From the NCBI GenBank assembly GCA_020073145.1, contig JAIQFS010000037.1:1-55463 (forward strand): a stretch of DNA of 55,463 nucleotides. Direction: 5' to 3'. This DNA comes from Terriglobia bacterium (GTDB lineage: Bacteria > Acidobacteriota > Terriglobia > Bryobacterales > Bryobacteraceae). Below the pieces are notes generated by a model. It did no database searches and was not told where the DNA came from. It saw only the letters and a list, made by a program, of their open reading frames with translations. Positions 8,092 to 19,853 of this stretch are shown one piece after another; position 1 is the first letter of the stretch; every line of letters begins with the position of its first letter. The position numbers and the translations under genes were made by a program.

Positions 8092-11000
8092 ATGAAAGTA
8101 TTCGAGCCCTTCCGGCTGGACACCGCGAACCATAGTTTGTGGCGCCATGAAGAGCGTTTGCAACTGACTCCCAAGGCGTTCGATGTCCTGCGCTACCTGG
8201 TCGACCACAGCGATCGGCTGGTCACTCAGGAGGAACTGCTGGAAGCGCTCTGGCCCGAGACTTATGTCAATCCGGAAGGCATCCGGAAGTACATTTTGGA
8301 AGTTCGCAAGGCTCTGGGCGACCGGCCGGACCGGGCGGAGTTTATCAAGACCTTGCCGAAGCGAGGCTATCAGTTTATCGCTCCGGTGACCGAGGAGCGC
8401 CCCCGTCCGCGATTGCGCGAGCAGATCGAAATGGACGGAGCCGTGGTGGGGCGCGACGCCGCGCTCATCCAACTCCACGGCCATTTTGACAAGGCGCTCG
8501 CCGGCCAGCGTCAAGTCCTCTTCGTGACCGGGGAAGCCGGCATCGGAAAGACCACCCTGATCGACGTGTTTCAGCAGCAGGCCATTCGTCATCCGAATCT
8601 GGTTGTGGCGAGAGGGCAGTGTATCGAGGGTTTCGGCGGAAAAGAAGCCTACTACCCCATGCTCGAAGCGTTGGGTTCCCTGCTGCGCCTCGCGCCAGAC
8701 GGTACCTTCGTTCAGACCCTGGCGAAGCAGGCGCCCACCTGGCTGGCGCAATTTCCGTCTCTGCTCCAAGCCGATCAACGAGAGTCGCTGCAGCGGGAAA
8801 TTCTGGGAAGCACCCGCGGCAGGATGGTACGGGAAATCTGCGAAGCCTTGGAGGCGATGTCGGCGCAAACGCCGGTGATGGTAATTCTAGAAGACCTCCA
8901 TTGGGTGGATCCCTCGACGCTCGATCTGATCTCGGCGCTGGCCCGCCGCCGCGACCCGGCCCAACTGCTCCTGATCGGCACGTACCGCCCGGTAGACGTG
9001 GTTCTTTCGCAAAGCCCGCTCAAAGCCCTGAAGCAGGACTTGCTGGTCCGCGATCTGTGCCAGGAAATCGCCATCGAACGGCTGGGCGAATCCGACGTCG
9101 CCGACTACCTGTTCAAGGAATTCGCCAACAACAGCTTTCCCGCGGGTCTGGCGAACCTGATTCACCATAATTCGGGCGGAAATCCCTTGTTCATGGGGGC
9201 GATCGTACGGGAGATCGTAAAGAAGGACCTGATCGTTCAGGACCTGGGACAATGGACTCTGAGGGCTCCCCTTTCCGAGGTCTACCCTGGAATTCCAGAG
9301 ACTTTGCAGCAAATGCTGGAGATCCAGTTTGAGCAGTTGAGCGTGGAGGAACAGCGCATCCTGGAGAGCTGCAGCGTGGCCGGCGAACGATTTTCGGCGT
9401 GGGCCGCCGGGTTGATGGTGGGGGTAGCGGCCGACTCGATGGAAGCCATCTGCGAGAGACTGGCGCAGCGCAAGCAATTCATCCGATTTGCGGGAATCCA
9501 TGAGGCGGCCAACGGGAGCGAGACGGCGCATTACGAGTTTCGTCATTCGTTATACCGGCAGGCGCTCTACCGGCGGCTTTCCAGCGCGAGCCGTTTGAAA
9601 CTGCACCGCAATCTGTCCGAGGGGCTCATGCCTCTCTGCGAAGCGGGGAAGAGGGAGTTGGCGTCGGAAGCGGCGCTGCACTTCGAAGAAGGGCGTGATT
9701 ACGAGCGCGCCGCACGCTACTGGATGCTGACTGCCGAGAACGCCACGAGGCGGTTCTCCCACCGCGACGCAATTCAAATTCTGCGGAGGGCGCTGGAACT
9801 GGTTCCCGAGTTGCCGCCAGGGACCGGCGTGGAGTTGGAGATTCAAATCCTGCAGCGCATCGGCGATTTGCAACACACTCTCGGCGAAATGTCGGATGCC
9901 AGCGCCTCCTACCAGGCCGCGGCCGATCGCGCGGCCGCCTGCGGCCTCAAGAAAGCCCATGTCGGCGCGCTGATCCGTTTGGCCTATCCCACGTGGTTTG
10001 TCGACACCGTGCGCGGCAATGAGGTGAGCCGGCAGGCGCTCGAGCTGTGTGGGAGCGTGGACGATCGGCTATTGGCGGCTCAAGCGCGGCTGACCGCGGC
10101 CAGTAACCGCCTGCTGTATGACGAATGGCGGGACGAAGACGCCGAAGCGTGCGCACCCGCCCAGGAAACGATTCGCCGTCTCAGTGGTTCGACCATCGTT
10201 CACGATGTCTACTATATCTACTTGAGAGCCCTTCAGGGGGCCCGTCAGGAAGCGGCACAACAAGCCGATGCCCTGATCCAAGCGACCACCAATCCGATCA
10301 CGCATGTTCTGGCACAAGGCGCAAAAGGCGTCAATTGTATTCTAGGGGGCCGGTTTGGCGAAGTATTACAGCTGGTTCGCAGAGGAAGAGAATTGGCCGA
10401 AAAGAACGGCGAAGATCCGTGGATGTACATCTTTGGAGACGCTTGGCTCCGTGTGGTCTGCTTCGATTTTGACGGCGTGAGCCGCCTGAGCACGATCGTC
10501 ATGCGGAGCGACAGCGAGCCACATGCCGCCTGGATCAGGACCGTGTCCCGGATCTCCGCCGGCAATGCCGCACTCCATCAGGGAAGACCTGGAGAGGCCC
10601 TGGAATGCTTCTCCCCAGTGCGGAATCCTGAGATCACGCCGAAGTTCTTTCTGCATTGGCATTGGCGGCTGCATGCCCAACTCGGCATCACGGAAGCTCA
10701 ATTGCTTTCCGGTAATCTGGCAAAGGCGCGCCGCGAGGCTGACCTCGTGCTCGAGTCGGCTGGGTCTATCGCAGAGCCTCACATGCAGGCCCTCGCCTGG
10801 GAGATCCAAGCGAGAGTGACCCGGGCGGGGAATGACCGCGCCGCGGCCCGGGAGTGCATCCGGACGGCGCTGGGAATCGTGGACCGATTTGAGATCCCGG
10901 TGGCGGCATGGCAAGTTCATCAAACCGCGGGGGATTTGTCCGCGGAGGAAGGCGATCGGGAGACGGCCGGGTCGCATCGCGCGCGCGCTCAACAGATCGT

Positions 11001-11103
11001 CATGGGGCTGGCTGATTCCTTCGAACCCGGCGAGCTCCTGCGGGAGTCTTACTTAAACGCTCCGCCGGTCCGGCGCATTTTTGGAATTGCAGCGTCAGCC
11101 TGA
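8092..11103 (+). CDS. Winged-helix DNA-binding / AAA ATPase / TPR regulator
   Basis: A large cytoplasmic transcriptional regulator of 1003 residues. Residues 1 to about 100 form an OmpR/CadC-like winged helix (FEPFRLDT start, LTPKAFDVLRYLV, KTLPKRGYQFIAPV). A STAND-like ATPase follows, with Walker A GEAGIGKTT (147-155) and Walker B VILEDLHWVD (264-273). The C-terminal half (from about residue 540) is helical and TPR-like (AALHFEEGRDYERAARYW, LRRALELVPELPPG). No transmembrane helix is seen, unlike CadC. The start at ATG 8092 is chosen because the winged-helix fold begins there. Its 3' end overlaps the convergent kinase gene by 9 bp. Family members sense ligands or partners through the TPR region; the regulated target is unknown, and the upstream efflux operon is one candidate. 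Confidence 0.85.
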   Translation: MKVFEPFRLDTANHSLWRHEERLQLTPKAFDVLRYLVDHSDRLVTQEELLEALWPETYVNPEGIRKYILEVRKALGDRPDRAEFIKTLPKRGYQFIAPVTEERPRPRLREQIEMDGAVVGRDAALIQLHGHFDKALAGQRQVLFVTGEAGIGKTTLIDVFQQQAIRHPNLVVARGQCIEGFGGKEAYYPMLEALGSLLRLAPDGTFVQTLAKQAPTWLAQFPSLLQADQRESLQREILGSTRGRMVREICEALEAMSAQTPVMVILEDLHWVDPSTLDLISALARRRDPAQLLLIGTYRPVDVVLSQSPLKALKQDLLVRDLCQEIAIERLGESDVADYLFKEFANNSFPAGLANLIHHNSGGNPLFMGAIVREIVKKDLIVQDLGQWTLRAPLSEVYPGIPETLQQMLEIQFEQLSVEEQRILESCSVAGERFSAWAAGLMVGVAADSMEAICERLAQRKQFIRFAGIHEAANGSETAHYEFRHSLYRQALYRRLSSASRLKLHRNLSEGLMPLCEAGKRELASEAALHFEEGRDYERAARYWMLTAENATRRFSHRDAIQILRRALELVPELPPGTGVELEIQILQRIGDLQHTLGEMSDASASYQAAADRAAACGLKKAHVGALIRLAYPTWFVDTVRGNEVSRQALELCGSVDDRLLAAQARLTAASNRLLYDEWRDEDAEACAPAQETIRRLSGSTIVHDVYYIYLRALQGARQEAAQQADALIQATTNPITHVLAQGAKGVNCILGGRFGEVLQLVRRGRELAEKNGEDPWMYIFGDAWLRVVCFDFDGVSRLSTIVMRSDSEPHAAWIRTVSRISAGNAALHQGRPGEALECFSPVRNPEITPKFFLHWHWRLHAQLGITEAQLLSGNLAKARREADLVLESAGSIAEPHMQALAWEIQARVTRAGNDRAAARECIRTALGIVDRFEIPVAAWQVHQTAGDLSAEEGDRETAGSHRARAQQIVMGLADSFEPGELLRESYLNAPPVRRIFGIAASA

Positions 11104-11793
11104 CACCGTCCGGCGCATTGGAATCGCCGGCAAGCGAAAGGCAAAGCAGGCCCCCTCGCTGACCGATTCCGCCCACATGTCGCCGCCGTGGTCGATGACG
11201 GCCTGCCGTGAGAATGCAAGGCCTAAGCCTCGGCCGCCCTGCTTACCCGCGGTGGCGAACGGCTGGAAGAGGCGGCCGCGGATCTCGGGCGCGATTCCGG
11301 GCCCGGTGTCGCGCACCCGGAACACGACGGCGTCGGGCTCGGAGACCGCGGACATGTGAATCAGGCCTCCCTCAGGCATGCAGTCCAGCGCATTCACCAG
11401 CAGATTCACGAGAACGCGATGGATCCGTTGACGGTCCGCGCCGACTTCCAAACCCCGCAGAACGTCCTGAACGATTTCGACGGATTGAGACCCGGCTCGA
11501 TCCGCCATCTCGCCGGCTGCCATGGTTACGAGCGTACGAACCTCCGTGGGCTCGAGTCTCATCTGTGCCCCAGCACATCGCTCCAAGCACTCCTCGAGCA
11601 GTTCTTGCATGCGGAGCGAGGCCTCATACATATTGCGCGCAATGCGCCGGATCTGAGGCTCGGAAAGCCCCGAGCGGATCAGCATCTCGGCGCTGGCGTG
11701 AATGGCAGCCAACGGGCTGCGAAAATCGTGGACAATGGACGCGTCGATGGTCGAGATTGAGTCTTCTTCAGGGGCGGCGGTTATTCCGCTCAT
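11095..11793 (-). CDS. Small soluble sensor histidine kinase
   Basis: A 232-residue kinase core with almost nothing in front of it: the H box (VHDFRSPLAAI, phospho-acceptor H22) begins after about 20 residues. N box (NLLVNAL, N130 and N134), G1 (DTGPGIA, 162-168), F region (LFQPFAT) and G2 (GGRGLGLA, 186-193) are all intact, so it should be catalytically competent. No transmembrane or PAS domain and no receiver gene are adjacent, so it is an orphan. The gene overlaps by 26 bp the end of an upstream small gene, which may supply the sensor, and overlaps convergently by 9 bp the big winged-helix regulator. Confidence 0.85.
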   Translation of the reverse strand: MSGITAAPEEDSISTIDASIVHDFRSPLAAIHASAEMLIRSGLSEPQIRRIARNMYEASLRMQELLEECLERCAGAQMRLEPTEVRTLVTMAAGEMADRAGSQSVEIVQDVLRGLEVGADRQRIHRVLVNLLVNALDCMPEGGLIHMSAVSEPDAVVFRVRDTGPGIAPEIRGRLFQPFATAGKQGGRGLGLAFSRQAVIDHGGDMWAESVSEGACFAFRLPAIPMRRTVSG

Positions 11794-11974
11794 CAGTTCC
11801 CTCCTTGGTTGACGAACTCTGGCTAGTCACGAAGCGCTCCCGCAGAAAAGAGATGAGTTGGTTCTCCGAGTGGAATTGGGACTGTTTCCCGGTGTCGACT
11901 TCCTCGACCGAGCCTTCCAACGGGCTGCCTTCTGTGGCCTTCCGAAGCTGTACTACGAATGCTCCTCGCATGAC
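11768..11974 (-). CDS. Small conserved-looking protein coupled to the kinase
   Basis: A 68-residue protein whose core (MRGAFVVQLR, then EGSVEEVDTGKQSQF and ENQLISFLRERF) resembles small acidobacterial hypothetical proteins I recall only vaguely. It is predicted to be beta-beta-alpha with a charged, low-complexity tail. The frame continues upstream to 12103, but the upstream part is Arg/Pro-rich and unlike the core, so the ATG at 11974 is preferred. The gene overlaps the kinase start by 26 bp on the same strand, which implies a shared mRNA and coupled translation. A role as an input or adaptor for the soluble kinase is inference. Confidence 0.55.
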   Translation of the reverse strand, partial: VMRGAFVVQLRKATEGSPLEGSVEEVDTGKQSQFHSENQLISFLRERFVTSQSSSTKEGTDERNNRRP

Positions 11975-12107
11975 AAACTCAGGATACGGTCTCCGGGACG
12001 GCGGGCGCGTTGATTTTCCGTGGAGTTCTTGTGGAACCTCGGTCTCCTCGGCCGGTGACGATCCGGTGACAGCCGTTCGAGCCACCCCCCGGCGGTGCCG
12101 CAACCCC

Positions 12108-12116
12108 TGCTATCAT
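12108..12116 (+). promoter_or_regulatory. Extended -10 promoter of valS
   Basis: TGC-TATCAT is an extended -10 with no good -35. It ends 9 nt before the valS ATG, so the transcript would be leaderless or nearly so. No Shine-Dalgarno sequence is visible before the ATG. Confidence 0.5.
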
Positions 12117-12125
12117 TGAGTTTCC

Positions 12126-14779
<2,654 letters not shown>

Positions 14780-14783
<4 letters not shown>

Positions 14784-15592
14784 GCGACGTGGTGCGGCTG
14801 GCGCTGGCGGAAGACATCGGCTCGGGCGACGTGACGTCTCAGTCCTGCGTGCCCGAATCGCAAAAGGCGCGCGGCATCTTTCTGGCGCGCGAGCCGCTGG
14901 TGGTTGCCGGGACGGATGTGTTGCGCGAAATCTACGACCAGCGCGGCGGCGTGGATGAACTGAAGCTGTTCCGCCGGGATGGCGAGTGCGCCGGCCCCGG
15001 CGATGTCCTGGCGACCGTGGGCGGCCGCGCCCGGACGCTGCTGGAGTGCGAGCGGGTGGCGTTGAATTTTCTGCAACGATTGAGCGGCGTGGCCACGGCC
15101 GCGCGGCAATACGCGGACGCCGTGGCGGGAACCCGGTGCCGCGTGCTCGACACCCGTAAGACCACACCCGGCCTACGCGCGCTCGAGAAACAGGCAGCCG
15201 CCGCCGGCGGAGTGACCAACCACCGCATGGGCCTCTACGACGCCGTGCTCATCAAGAACAACCACATTGCCGCGGCCGGTGGCGTGCGTCCGGCGATCGA
15301 GCGGGCGCGGACTTCTGGTCTGCCTATTGAAATCGAAGTCCGCACCCGTGCCGAGCTGCACGAAGCGCTGGATGCCGGCGCGGCGCACCTGCTGCTCGAT
15401 AATCTCTCGCCGGCCGAAGCCGCCGCATGGGTGCGCGAGATTGGAGGCCGCGCGAAGGTGGAATTGTCGGGCCGCATCACCCTGGAAAATGTCCGCGCCT
15501 ATGCGGAGACCGGGGCGGACTATGTCTCCTCCGGCGCGATCACGCATTCGGCGCGCGCCATGGACATCGGCTTCCGGTTGGAGCTGGCATGA
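14780..15592 (+). CDS. nadC: Nicotinate-nucleotide diphosphorylase (carboxylating)
   Basis: Makes nicotinate mononucleotide from quinolinate and PRPP, the last committed step of de novo NAD synthesis before the shared pathway. The 270-residue protein shows the family signatures [23 protein letters not shown] and [14 protein letters not shown], then [12 protein letters not shown] and KNNH for substrate binding, and a C-terminal barrel ending with the [12 protein letters not shown] phosphate-binding part. I chose the ATG at 14780 because it makes an ATGA overlap with valS; an in-frame ATG four codons earlier is possible. It is followed after 16 bp by birA. Confidence 0.95.
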
Positions 15593-15608
15593 GCGGCCAA
15601 GTCTGGGC

Positions 15609-16319
15609 ATGAACGTCGATCAGATTCGCGCGGCGCTGCCGGGGCGGCCGATTCACTACTACGCGACCGTCGATTCGACCATGAGGGCCGCCGCCGGGCA
15701 GCCTCCCGGCGCGATCGTCATCGCCGAGGAACAGATCGCGGGGCAGGGCCGCCACGGCCACTCCTGGCACTCCGAGGCCGGCAGCGGGATCTACTGCTCC
15801 GTGGTCCTGAAGCCATCGCCGGTATTGACGCTGGCACTGGGACTCGCCACGGCTGAAACCATCGCCGGCGTCACCGGAATCGCATGCGATCTTCGCTGGC
15901 CGAACGACGTGCTGGCCGGCGGCAAGAAGGTCGCCGGCATCCTGGTGCAACTGGTCAACGGGACCGCCATCGGCGGCATCGGCATCAACGTGAACCATAC
16001 GGCGTTTCCCGCCGAACTGGAGCCTCAGGCCACTTCGCTTCGTCTCCAGGCCGGCCGCGAGTTTTCGCGCGAGGAACTCCTGGTCGCTCTGATTCCCGCC
16101 CTCGAGAGTTTTGCCGGGATGGAGAAAGAAACGGTGCTCGGCCTGTTCCGGCAAGCTTCCAGCTACGCAGCGGGCCGGCGCGTGGTGGTGGCGCAGGCGG
16201 AGGGCCTCATCGAGGGGGTCACCGCCGGCCTGGACTCGTCCGGCTACCTGGTGGTGCGCAAAGACGACGGAACCGATACTCTGATTCTTGCAGGAGGAGT
16301 ACGTGCTGCTGGCACTTGA
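15609..16319 (+). CDS. birA: Biotin--[acetyl-CoA-carboxylase] ligase, no HTH domain
   Basis: Activates biotin to biotinyl-AMP and attaches it to the carboxyl-carrier protein of acetyl-CoA carboxylase. At 236 residues it is the monofunctional (class I) form without the DNA-binding repressor domain. Motifs seen are GQGRHGHSW (biotin/AMP loop, about 45-53), RWPNDVLAGGKKVAGIL (about 96-112, with the catalytic lysine region) and GIGINVNH. A C-terminal SH3-like domain closes it (GLIEGVTAGLDSSGYLVV). The ATG at 15609 gives a normal N-terminus; the frame upstream is antiparallel noise over nadC. It overlaps coaX by 17 bp. Confidence 0.93.
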   Translation: MNVDQIRAALPGRPIHYYATVDSTMRAAAGQPPGAIVIAEEQIAGQGRHGHSWHSEAGSGIYCSVVLKPSPVLTLALGLATAETIAGVTGIACDLRWPNDVLAGGKKVAGILVQLVNGTAIGGIGINVNHTAFPAELEPQATSLRLQAGREFSREELLVALIPALESFAGMEKETVLGLFRQASSYAAGRRVVVAQAEGLIEGVTAGLDSSGYLVVRKDDGTDTLILAGGVRAAGT

Positions 16320-17073
16320 CGCAGGCAACAGCAACATCACCATCGGCGCTTTCGAAGGGCGCAAGCTGGTCGCGCAGTGGCGTCTGCGCACGGTTCATGA
16401 GCAGACGGCCGACGAGTGGGGCATCCTGCTGCGCAACCTGTTCGCGCCCGCCGGCCTGGATATCGCCGCCGTCCGCGGCATCATCATCGCCAGCGTGGTG
16501 CCGTCCATCGATTCGACGCTGGCGCTGATGACCCAGCGCTATTTCCATACCGAAGCCATGTTCGTCGGCCCCGACACCAAGCTGGGGCTGACGGTGCGCT
16601 ACGACAATCCCAAGGAAGTGGGCGCCGACCGCCTGGTGAACGGCGTGGCCGGCTTTTACAAGTACGGCGGGCCGTGCGTGATCGTCGATTTCGGAACCAC
16701 CATCAACTTCGACGTGATCTCGAAAGACGCGGAATATCTGGGCGGGGCGATCGCCGTGGGGATCGGGATTGCCATCGACGCGCTGTTCAGCAAGACAGCG
16801 CGGCTGCCCATGGTCGATTTCCGTCCGCCCAAAGACGTGGTGGGCACCAACACCGTGGCCAGCATGCAATCTGGCTTGTACTTCGGCGCGATTGGCATGA
16901 TCGACGGCATCCTGGAACGCATCATCGCCAAGCTCGGCCCCGAGACCCAGGTGATCGCCACCGGCGGGCAGGCGCGAATGATCGTCAGCGGCTCGCGCTA
17001 TCTCAAGCTGGTGGATGAGCACCTGACGCTCGAAGGTCTGCAAATGATCTGGGAACGGAACCATCCGCAGTGA
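16303..17073 (+). CDS. coaX: Type III pantothenate kinase
   Basis: Phosphorylates pantothenate, the first step of coenzyme A synthesis. The 256-residue ASKHA-fold protein has the phosphate-binding start LLALDAGNSNITIGAF, the GADRLVNGVAG motif with the catalytic aspartate, and VIVDFGTTINFDVIS. The GTG at 16303 is chosen because an excellent AGGAGGAG ribosome site sits 4 nt upstream at 16291-16298 (within CAGGAGGAG). A TTG at 16288 would disrupt the N-terminal strand. Type III kinases are not feedback-inhibited by CoA and need a monovalent cation, by family knowledge. Overlaps birA by 17 bp and the next gene by 4 bp. Confidence 0.95.
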   Translation: MLLALDAGNSNITIGAFEGRKLVAQWRLRTVHEQTADEWGILLRNLFAPAGLDIAAVRGIIIASVVPSIDSTLALMTQRYFHTEAMFVGPDTKLGLTVRYDNPKEVGADRLVNGVAGFYKYGGPCVIVDFGTTINFDVISKDAEYLGGAIAVGIGIAIDALFSKTARLPMVDFRPPKDVVGTNTVASMQSGLYFGAIGMIDGILERIIAKLGPETQVIATGGQARMIVSGSRYLKLVDEHLTLEGLQMIWERNHPQ

Positions 17074-17750
17074 GCGACAATCCCGACTGGGTTGCCAACT
17101 ACTTCAACTACTTCACGGAGGTCGAGGAGCATTTCCAGCGGGCCCGCGGCACCAGCCTGTTCCTGCTCTCGCCGCTCGATTGGGCGCTGATCGAAAGTTG
17201 GAAGAACAGCGGCGTGCCGCTGGAGGCCGTGCTGCGCGGCATCGACGCGGCTTTTGAAAAATGGCGCGGGCGCAAGGTCAAGACGCAGATGGTGAACTCG
17301 CTGGCGTTCTGCGCGCAGGCCGTGCTGACCGAAGCACAGGTGATGGCGGGGACCGCGCAACCGCGCTCCCGCAAAGAGACCGCGCCGCCGTTCGCGCTGG
17401 AAGAGCTGCGCGGGTATCTTCAGTTCAACGCCGCGGCGCTGCCGCCGGAGTACCGCGAAATCGCCGCCGCGCTGGAGCGGCTGGCCGCCGAAGTGGAGCA
17501 ACACTACGAAGACCTGGAGAGCCTGGAGCAGCGGCTCACGGTGCTCGAAGAGAAAATGATCGCCACCGCGCGCGCCGGGCGGACGGAAGAGCAACTGCTG
17601 CAGGCCCGCCAGGACCTCGACCGCCAGCTTCGCCCCTATCGCGGCAAGATGACTGCCGACCAGCTCGCCATGCTGGAGAAGCAATACCTGGAGCGCAATC
17701 TACTGGAGAAGGCCGGGCTGCCCCGGCTGAGCCTGTTCTATATGCGCTAG
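17070..17750 (+). CDS. Hypothetical protein with C-terminal coiled coil
   Basis: I do not recognise a named family. The 226-residue protein is soluble. It begins with aromatic-rich helices (DWVANYFNYFTEVEEHF, LLSPLDWALIESW) that resemble a small helical bundle, followed by a long coiled coil (about 125-205, VEQHYEDLESLEQRLTVLEE) and a short hydrophobic end (LPRLSLFYMR). The GTG start overlaps the coaX stop (GTGA), so it belongs to the valS-nadC-birA-coaX operon. Tight linkage to cofactor genes and the large aromatic N-terminus suggest a conserved cytoplasmic role, but nothing in it points to a reaction. Confidence 0.75.
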   Translation: MSDNPDWVANYFNYFTEVEEHFQRARGTSLFLLSPLDWALIESWKNSGVPLEAVLRGIDAAFEKWRGRKVKTQMVNSLAFCAQAVLTEAQVMAGTAQPRSRKETAPPFALEELRGYLQFNAAALPPEYREIAAALERLAAEVEQHYEDLESLEQRLTVLEEKMIATARAGRTEEQLLQARQDLDRQLRPYRGKMTADQLAMLEKQYLERNLLEKAGLPRLSLFYMR

Positions 17751-17762
17751 GATTTGACCAGA

Positions 17763-18404
17763 ATGCCGGCGCGAGCAGACTACATCCAGCGCTTGCGGGC
17801 CTCTCCCGCGACCGCGGCCGGGCTGCGCGCGGAGCGCCAGCGGATCTCGAAGGAAACGGCCGCCTGGAATCGCTCCCGTGTTCTCGGCCTGGCCCACGGC
17901 CTGATGGACGCCGGGATCGCGCGTTTCGTGGCCTACGAACTGGTCCTCCACCACGGACCGGCCCTGGAGTCGCTGACGCGAAAAGAAGTGGAGAAGCTGG
18001 GCGCCGGCATCCGTCACTGGGGCGATGTGGATGCGTTCGCTTGCCTGATCGCCGGCCCGGCTTGGCGCGCCGGCCATATTCGGGACGCCGCGATTCGAGC
18101 CTGGGCGCGCTCCCAGAACTGGTGTTGGCGGCGCGCGGCGCTGGTCAGCACGGTTCCGCTGAACTCGCGGGCGCAGGGCGGCGCTGGCGACACGACGCGC
18201 ACGCTGGCGGTCTGCGAGATGCTGATGACGGATCGTCACGATCTGGTGGTGAAGGCCCTCTCGTGGGCCCTCCGCGAGCTTGCCAAACGCGATCCGCACA
18301 GCGTCCGGCGCTTTCTGGCGGACCATCGGGAGGAACTGGCCGCCCGCGTGTTTCGCGAAGTTGGGAACAAGCTCGCCACCGGGCTCAAGAATCCGCGGGG
18401 GTAG
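17763..18404 (+). CDS. AlkD-like DNA alkylation repair protein
   Basis: A 213-residue all-helical HEAT-like repeat protein of the DNA_alkylation family (PF08713), whose members excise or handle alkylated bases without flipping them. Supporting segments are ISKETAAWNRSRVLGLAHGL near the start, GHIRDAAIRAWARSQNWCWRRAALV in the middle (the WRRA region is conserved) and VVKALSWALRELAKRDP near the end. ATG 17763 is preferred over a TTG at 17754 because an AGGA lies 10 nt upstream. It is last in the co-directional run from valS. Catalytic residues cannot be fixed by eye, so a non-catalytic DNA-binding role is possible. Confidence 0.85.
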   Translation: MPARADYIQRLRASPATAAGLRAERQRISKETAAWNRSRVLGLAHGLMDAGIARFVAYELVLHHGPALESLTRKEVEKLGAGIRHWGDVDAFACLIAGPAWRAGHIRDAAIRAWARSQNWCWRRAALVSTVPLNSRAQGGAGDTTRTLAVCEMLMTDRHDLVVKALSWALRELAKRDPHSVRRFLADHREELAARVFREVGNKLATGLKNPRG

Positions 18405-18416
18405 AGACCCGCCGGG

Positions 18417-19853
18417 TCATTTCACGCGAAGGCTGCTCAGGATCGGTTCGAACCGCTTCTGGAACGCCGTCAATTCCGAAGGGCTCACCCGGATCATCAC
18501 CAGAACGTGGCTGGCCTCGGTCCAGATCGCGATCAGGTTTTCGGTCATGGGGACCGATCCCTCCAGGTAATCGATGGTGCCGGTCAGCGCCTGCTGGTTT
18601 CCGACAAGACGCGTCTGGACACTGTCCGGACGCGGACGATAGTCCTTGAACTGGCCCGCCCGCGTTTTCAGAAGCGTCTCGAACCCGGTCCGAAGCTGAC
18701 CCGCGATCTGGGCCGTCTCGGTGTTGACCGCCTGCACCTGAATCGTCACCTGGGCTTGCGCCTGAGGATCGAGCATCGAAATGCCGCCGCGTTCCGCCGA
18801 CGGCATCTCGATGGCGCTCACCATCCATCCGGCCGGAGCGGTGAGCGACAGCCCGGTCTTGGCATCGCGGTATTCCAGGGGTGTGATCCGGTCGATCTTC
18901 CCTATCCGTTCCAGTTCCACCAGCGCCCCATTGGTTTCGAATTTGACGATCGGGTGGGGCGCATCCATGCCAACCCAGTACGTTTGCTGCAAGATTCCCG
19001 TGTCGAGCTTGTAGCAGCGAAACTTCCCCGCCTCCACCTGGACGTCTTCAATGCCGGTGACGCTCGTTTTCAGCTTGATCGGAACGCCGATGGGAGAGAC
19101 GATCGGCAGTGTCGCCTTGTAGCCTCCGGTGAGGGGCAGCCGCCGAAACAGGAATAGAGCTTCTTCGTTGTCGAAGTACGGGACATCCAGCGGGACCACT
19201 TTGGCGTCCTTGCCCTTGACTTGGAGGCGCACCTGCCCGGCCTCATAATCGGCCTGGGACTCGATCACGATCCCCCGATTGAGAAACGCCGCGGCGACCG
19301 GCCGCATGCTCTCGCGGTCCACCTCCACGTGGCTCTCCTGGATCGGTACACCCAGTTGGTAGGCGCGAATCGTGACGAGAGCGTTCTGCGGACGAGCCGG
19401 AACCGCCTCCGTGGTGAACAGCATTCTGCCGATCGGCTGGCCGCCAGGCAATTTGATCTGGTAGTCCGCCAGCTCATCCTCACCCCACGGCACGGGCAGC
19501 AGCTTAAGATCTCCCGGCAAATACTCCTTGGCGCGGACCGCCAGATCCTTCTGCTCGGGGAACTCCTGAACGAGCTGCTGAAAGATTTTGGCGGCGCCCG
19601 CCTCGTCTCGTTTCTGGACCAGGCATTGGCCGAGCCGGAACAACGCCTGCGCCGTGTCGGCGCGCGATTGAGCATGCGCGGCGACAATCTGGCGGTAGAT
19701 CTGGATGGCCGCGTCGAGATCGCCCAGCGTCTCCTGCGTGTAAATCCCTTTTTGCAGCAAGTCGCCCGCGCTCTGCGCCGGCGCGAGTTCGGGACTTGGA
19801 ATCCGCGAATCAGCTCCGCCAGGCGCGCCCCAAACTTGATATCGTGCAAGCAT
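18417..19853 (-). CDS. TPR protein with DUF3108-like domain, possibly N-truncated
   Basis: A 478-residue protein. Residues 25-100 hold TPR units (AGDLLQKGIYTQETLGDLDAAIQIYRQIV, LFRLGQCLVQKRDEAGAAKIFQQLVQEFP), phrased like secreted acidobacterial TPR proteins. The middle part (about 200-330) has short beta-rich segments (GKFRCYKLDTGILQQTYWVG) similar to DUF3108-type outer-membrane-associated domains. A final domain of about 150 residues resembles a lipoprotein-like fold (ENLIAIWTEASHVLVMI). Relatives normally begin with a signal peptide, but here the N-terminus is hydrophilic. The only ATG shares a GCATGC palindrome with the divergent neighbour, so either the signal peptide is lost or the start is misplaced. 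Confidence 0.65.
   Translation of the reverse strand: MLARYQVWGAPGGADSRIPSPELAPAQSAGDLLQKGIYTQETLGDLDAAIQIYRQIVAAHAQSRADTAQALFRLGQCLVQKRDEAGAAKIFQQLVQEFPEQKDLAVRAKEYLPGDLKLLPVPWGEDELADYQIKLPGGQPIGRMLFTTEAVPARPQNALVTIRAYQLGVPIQESHVEVDRESMRPVAAAFLNRGIVIESQADYEAGQVRLQVKGKDAKVVPLDVPYFDNEEALFLFRRLPLTGGYKATLPIVSPIGVPIKLKTSVTGIEDVQVEAGKFRCYKLDTGILQQTYWVGMDAPHPIVKFETNGALVELERIGKIDRITPLEYRDAKTGLSLTAPAGWMVSAIEMPSAERGGISMLDPQAQAQVTIQVQAVNTETAQIAGQLRTGFETLLKTRAGQFKDYRPRPDSVQTRLVGNQQALTGTIDYLEGSVPMTENLIAIWTEASHVLVMIRVSPSELTAFQKRFEPILSSLRVK
19837..19845 (+). promoter_or_regulatory. Extended -10 before the PQQ enzyme
   Basis: TGA-TATCGT ends 6 nt before the ATG at 19852. It matches the recurrent TGn-TATCNT pattern seen before valS, leuA and the aldo/keto reductase. 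It lies inside the 5' end of the divergent TPR frame. Confidence 0.4.
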
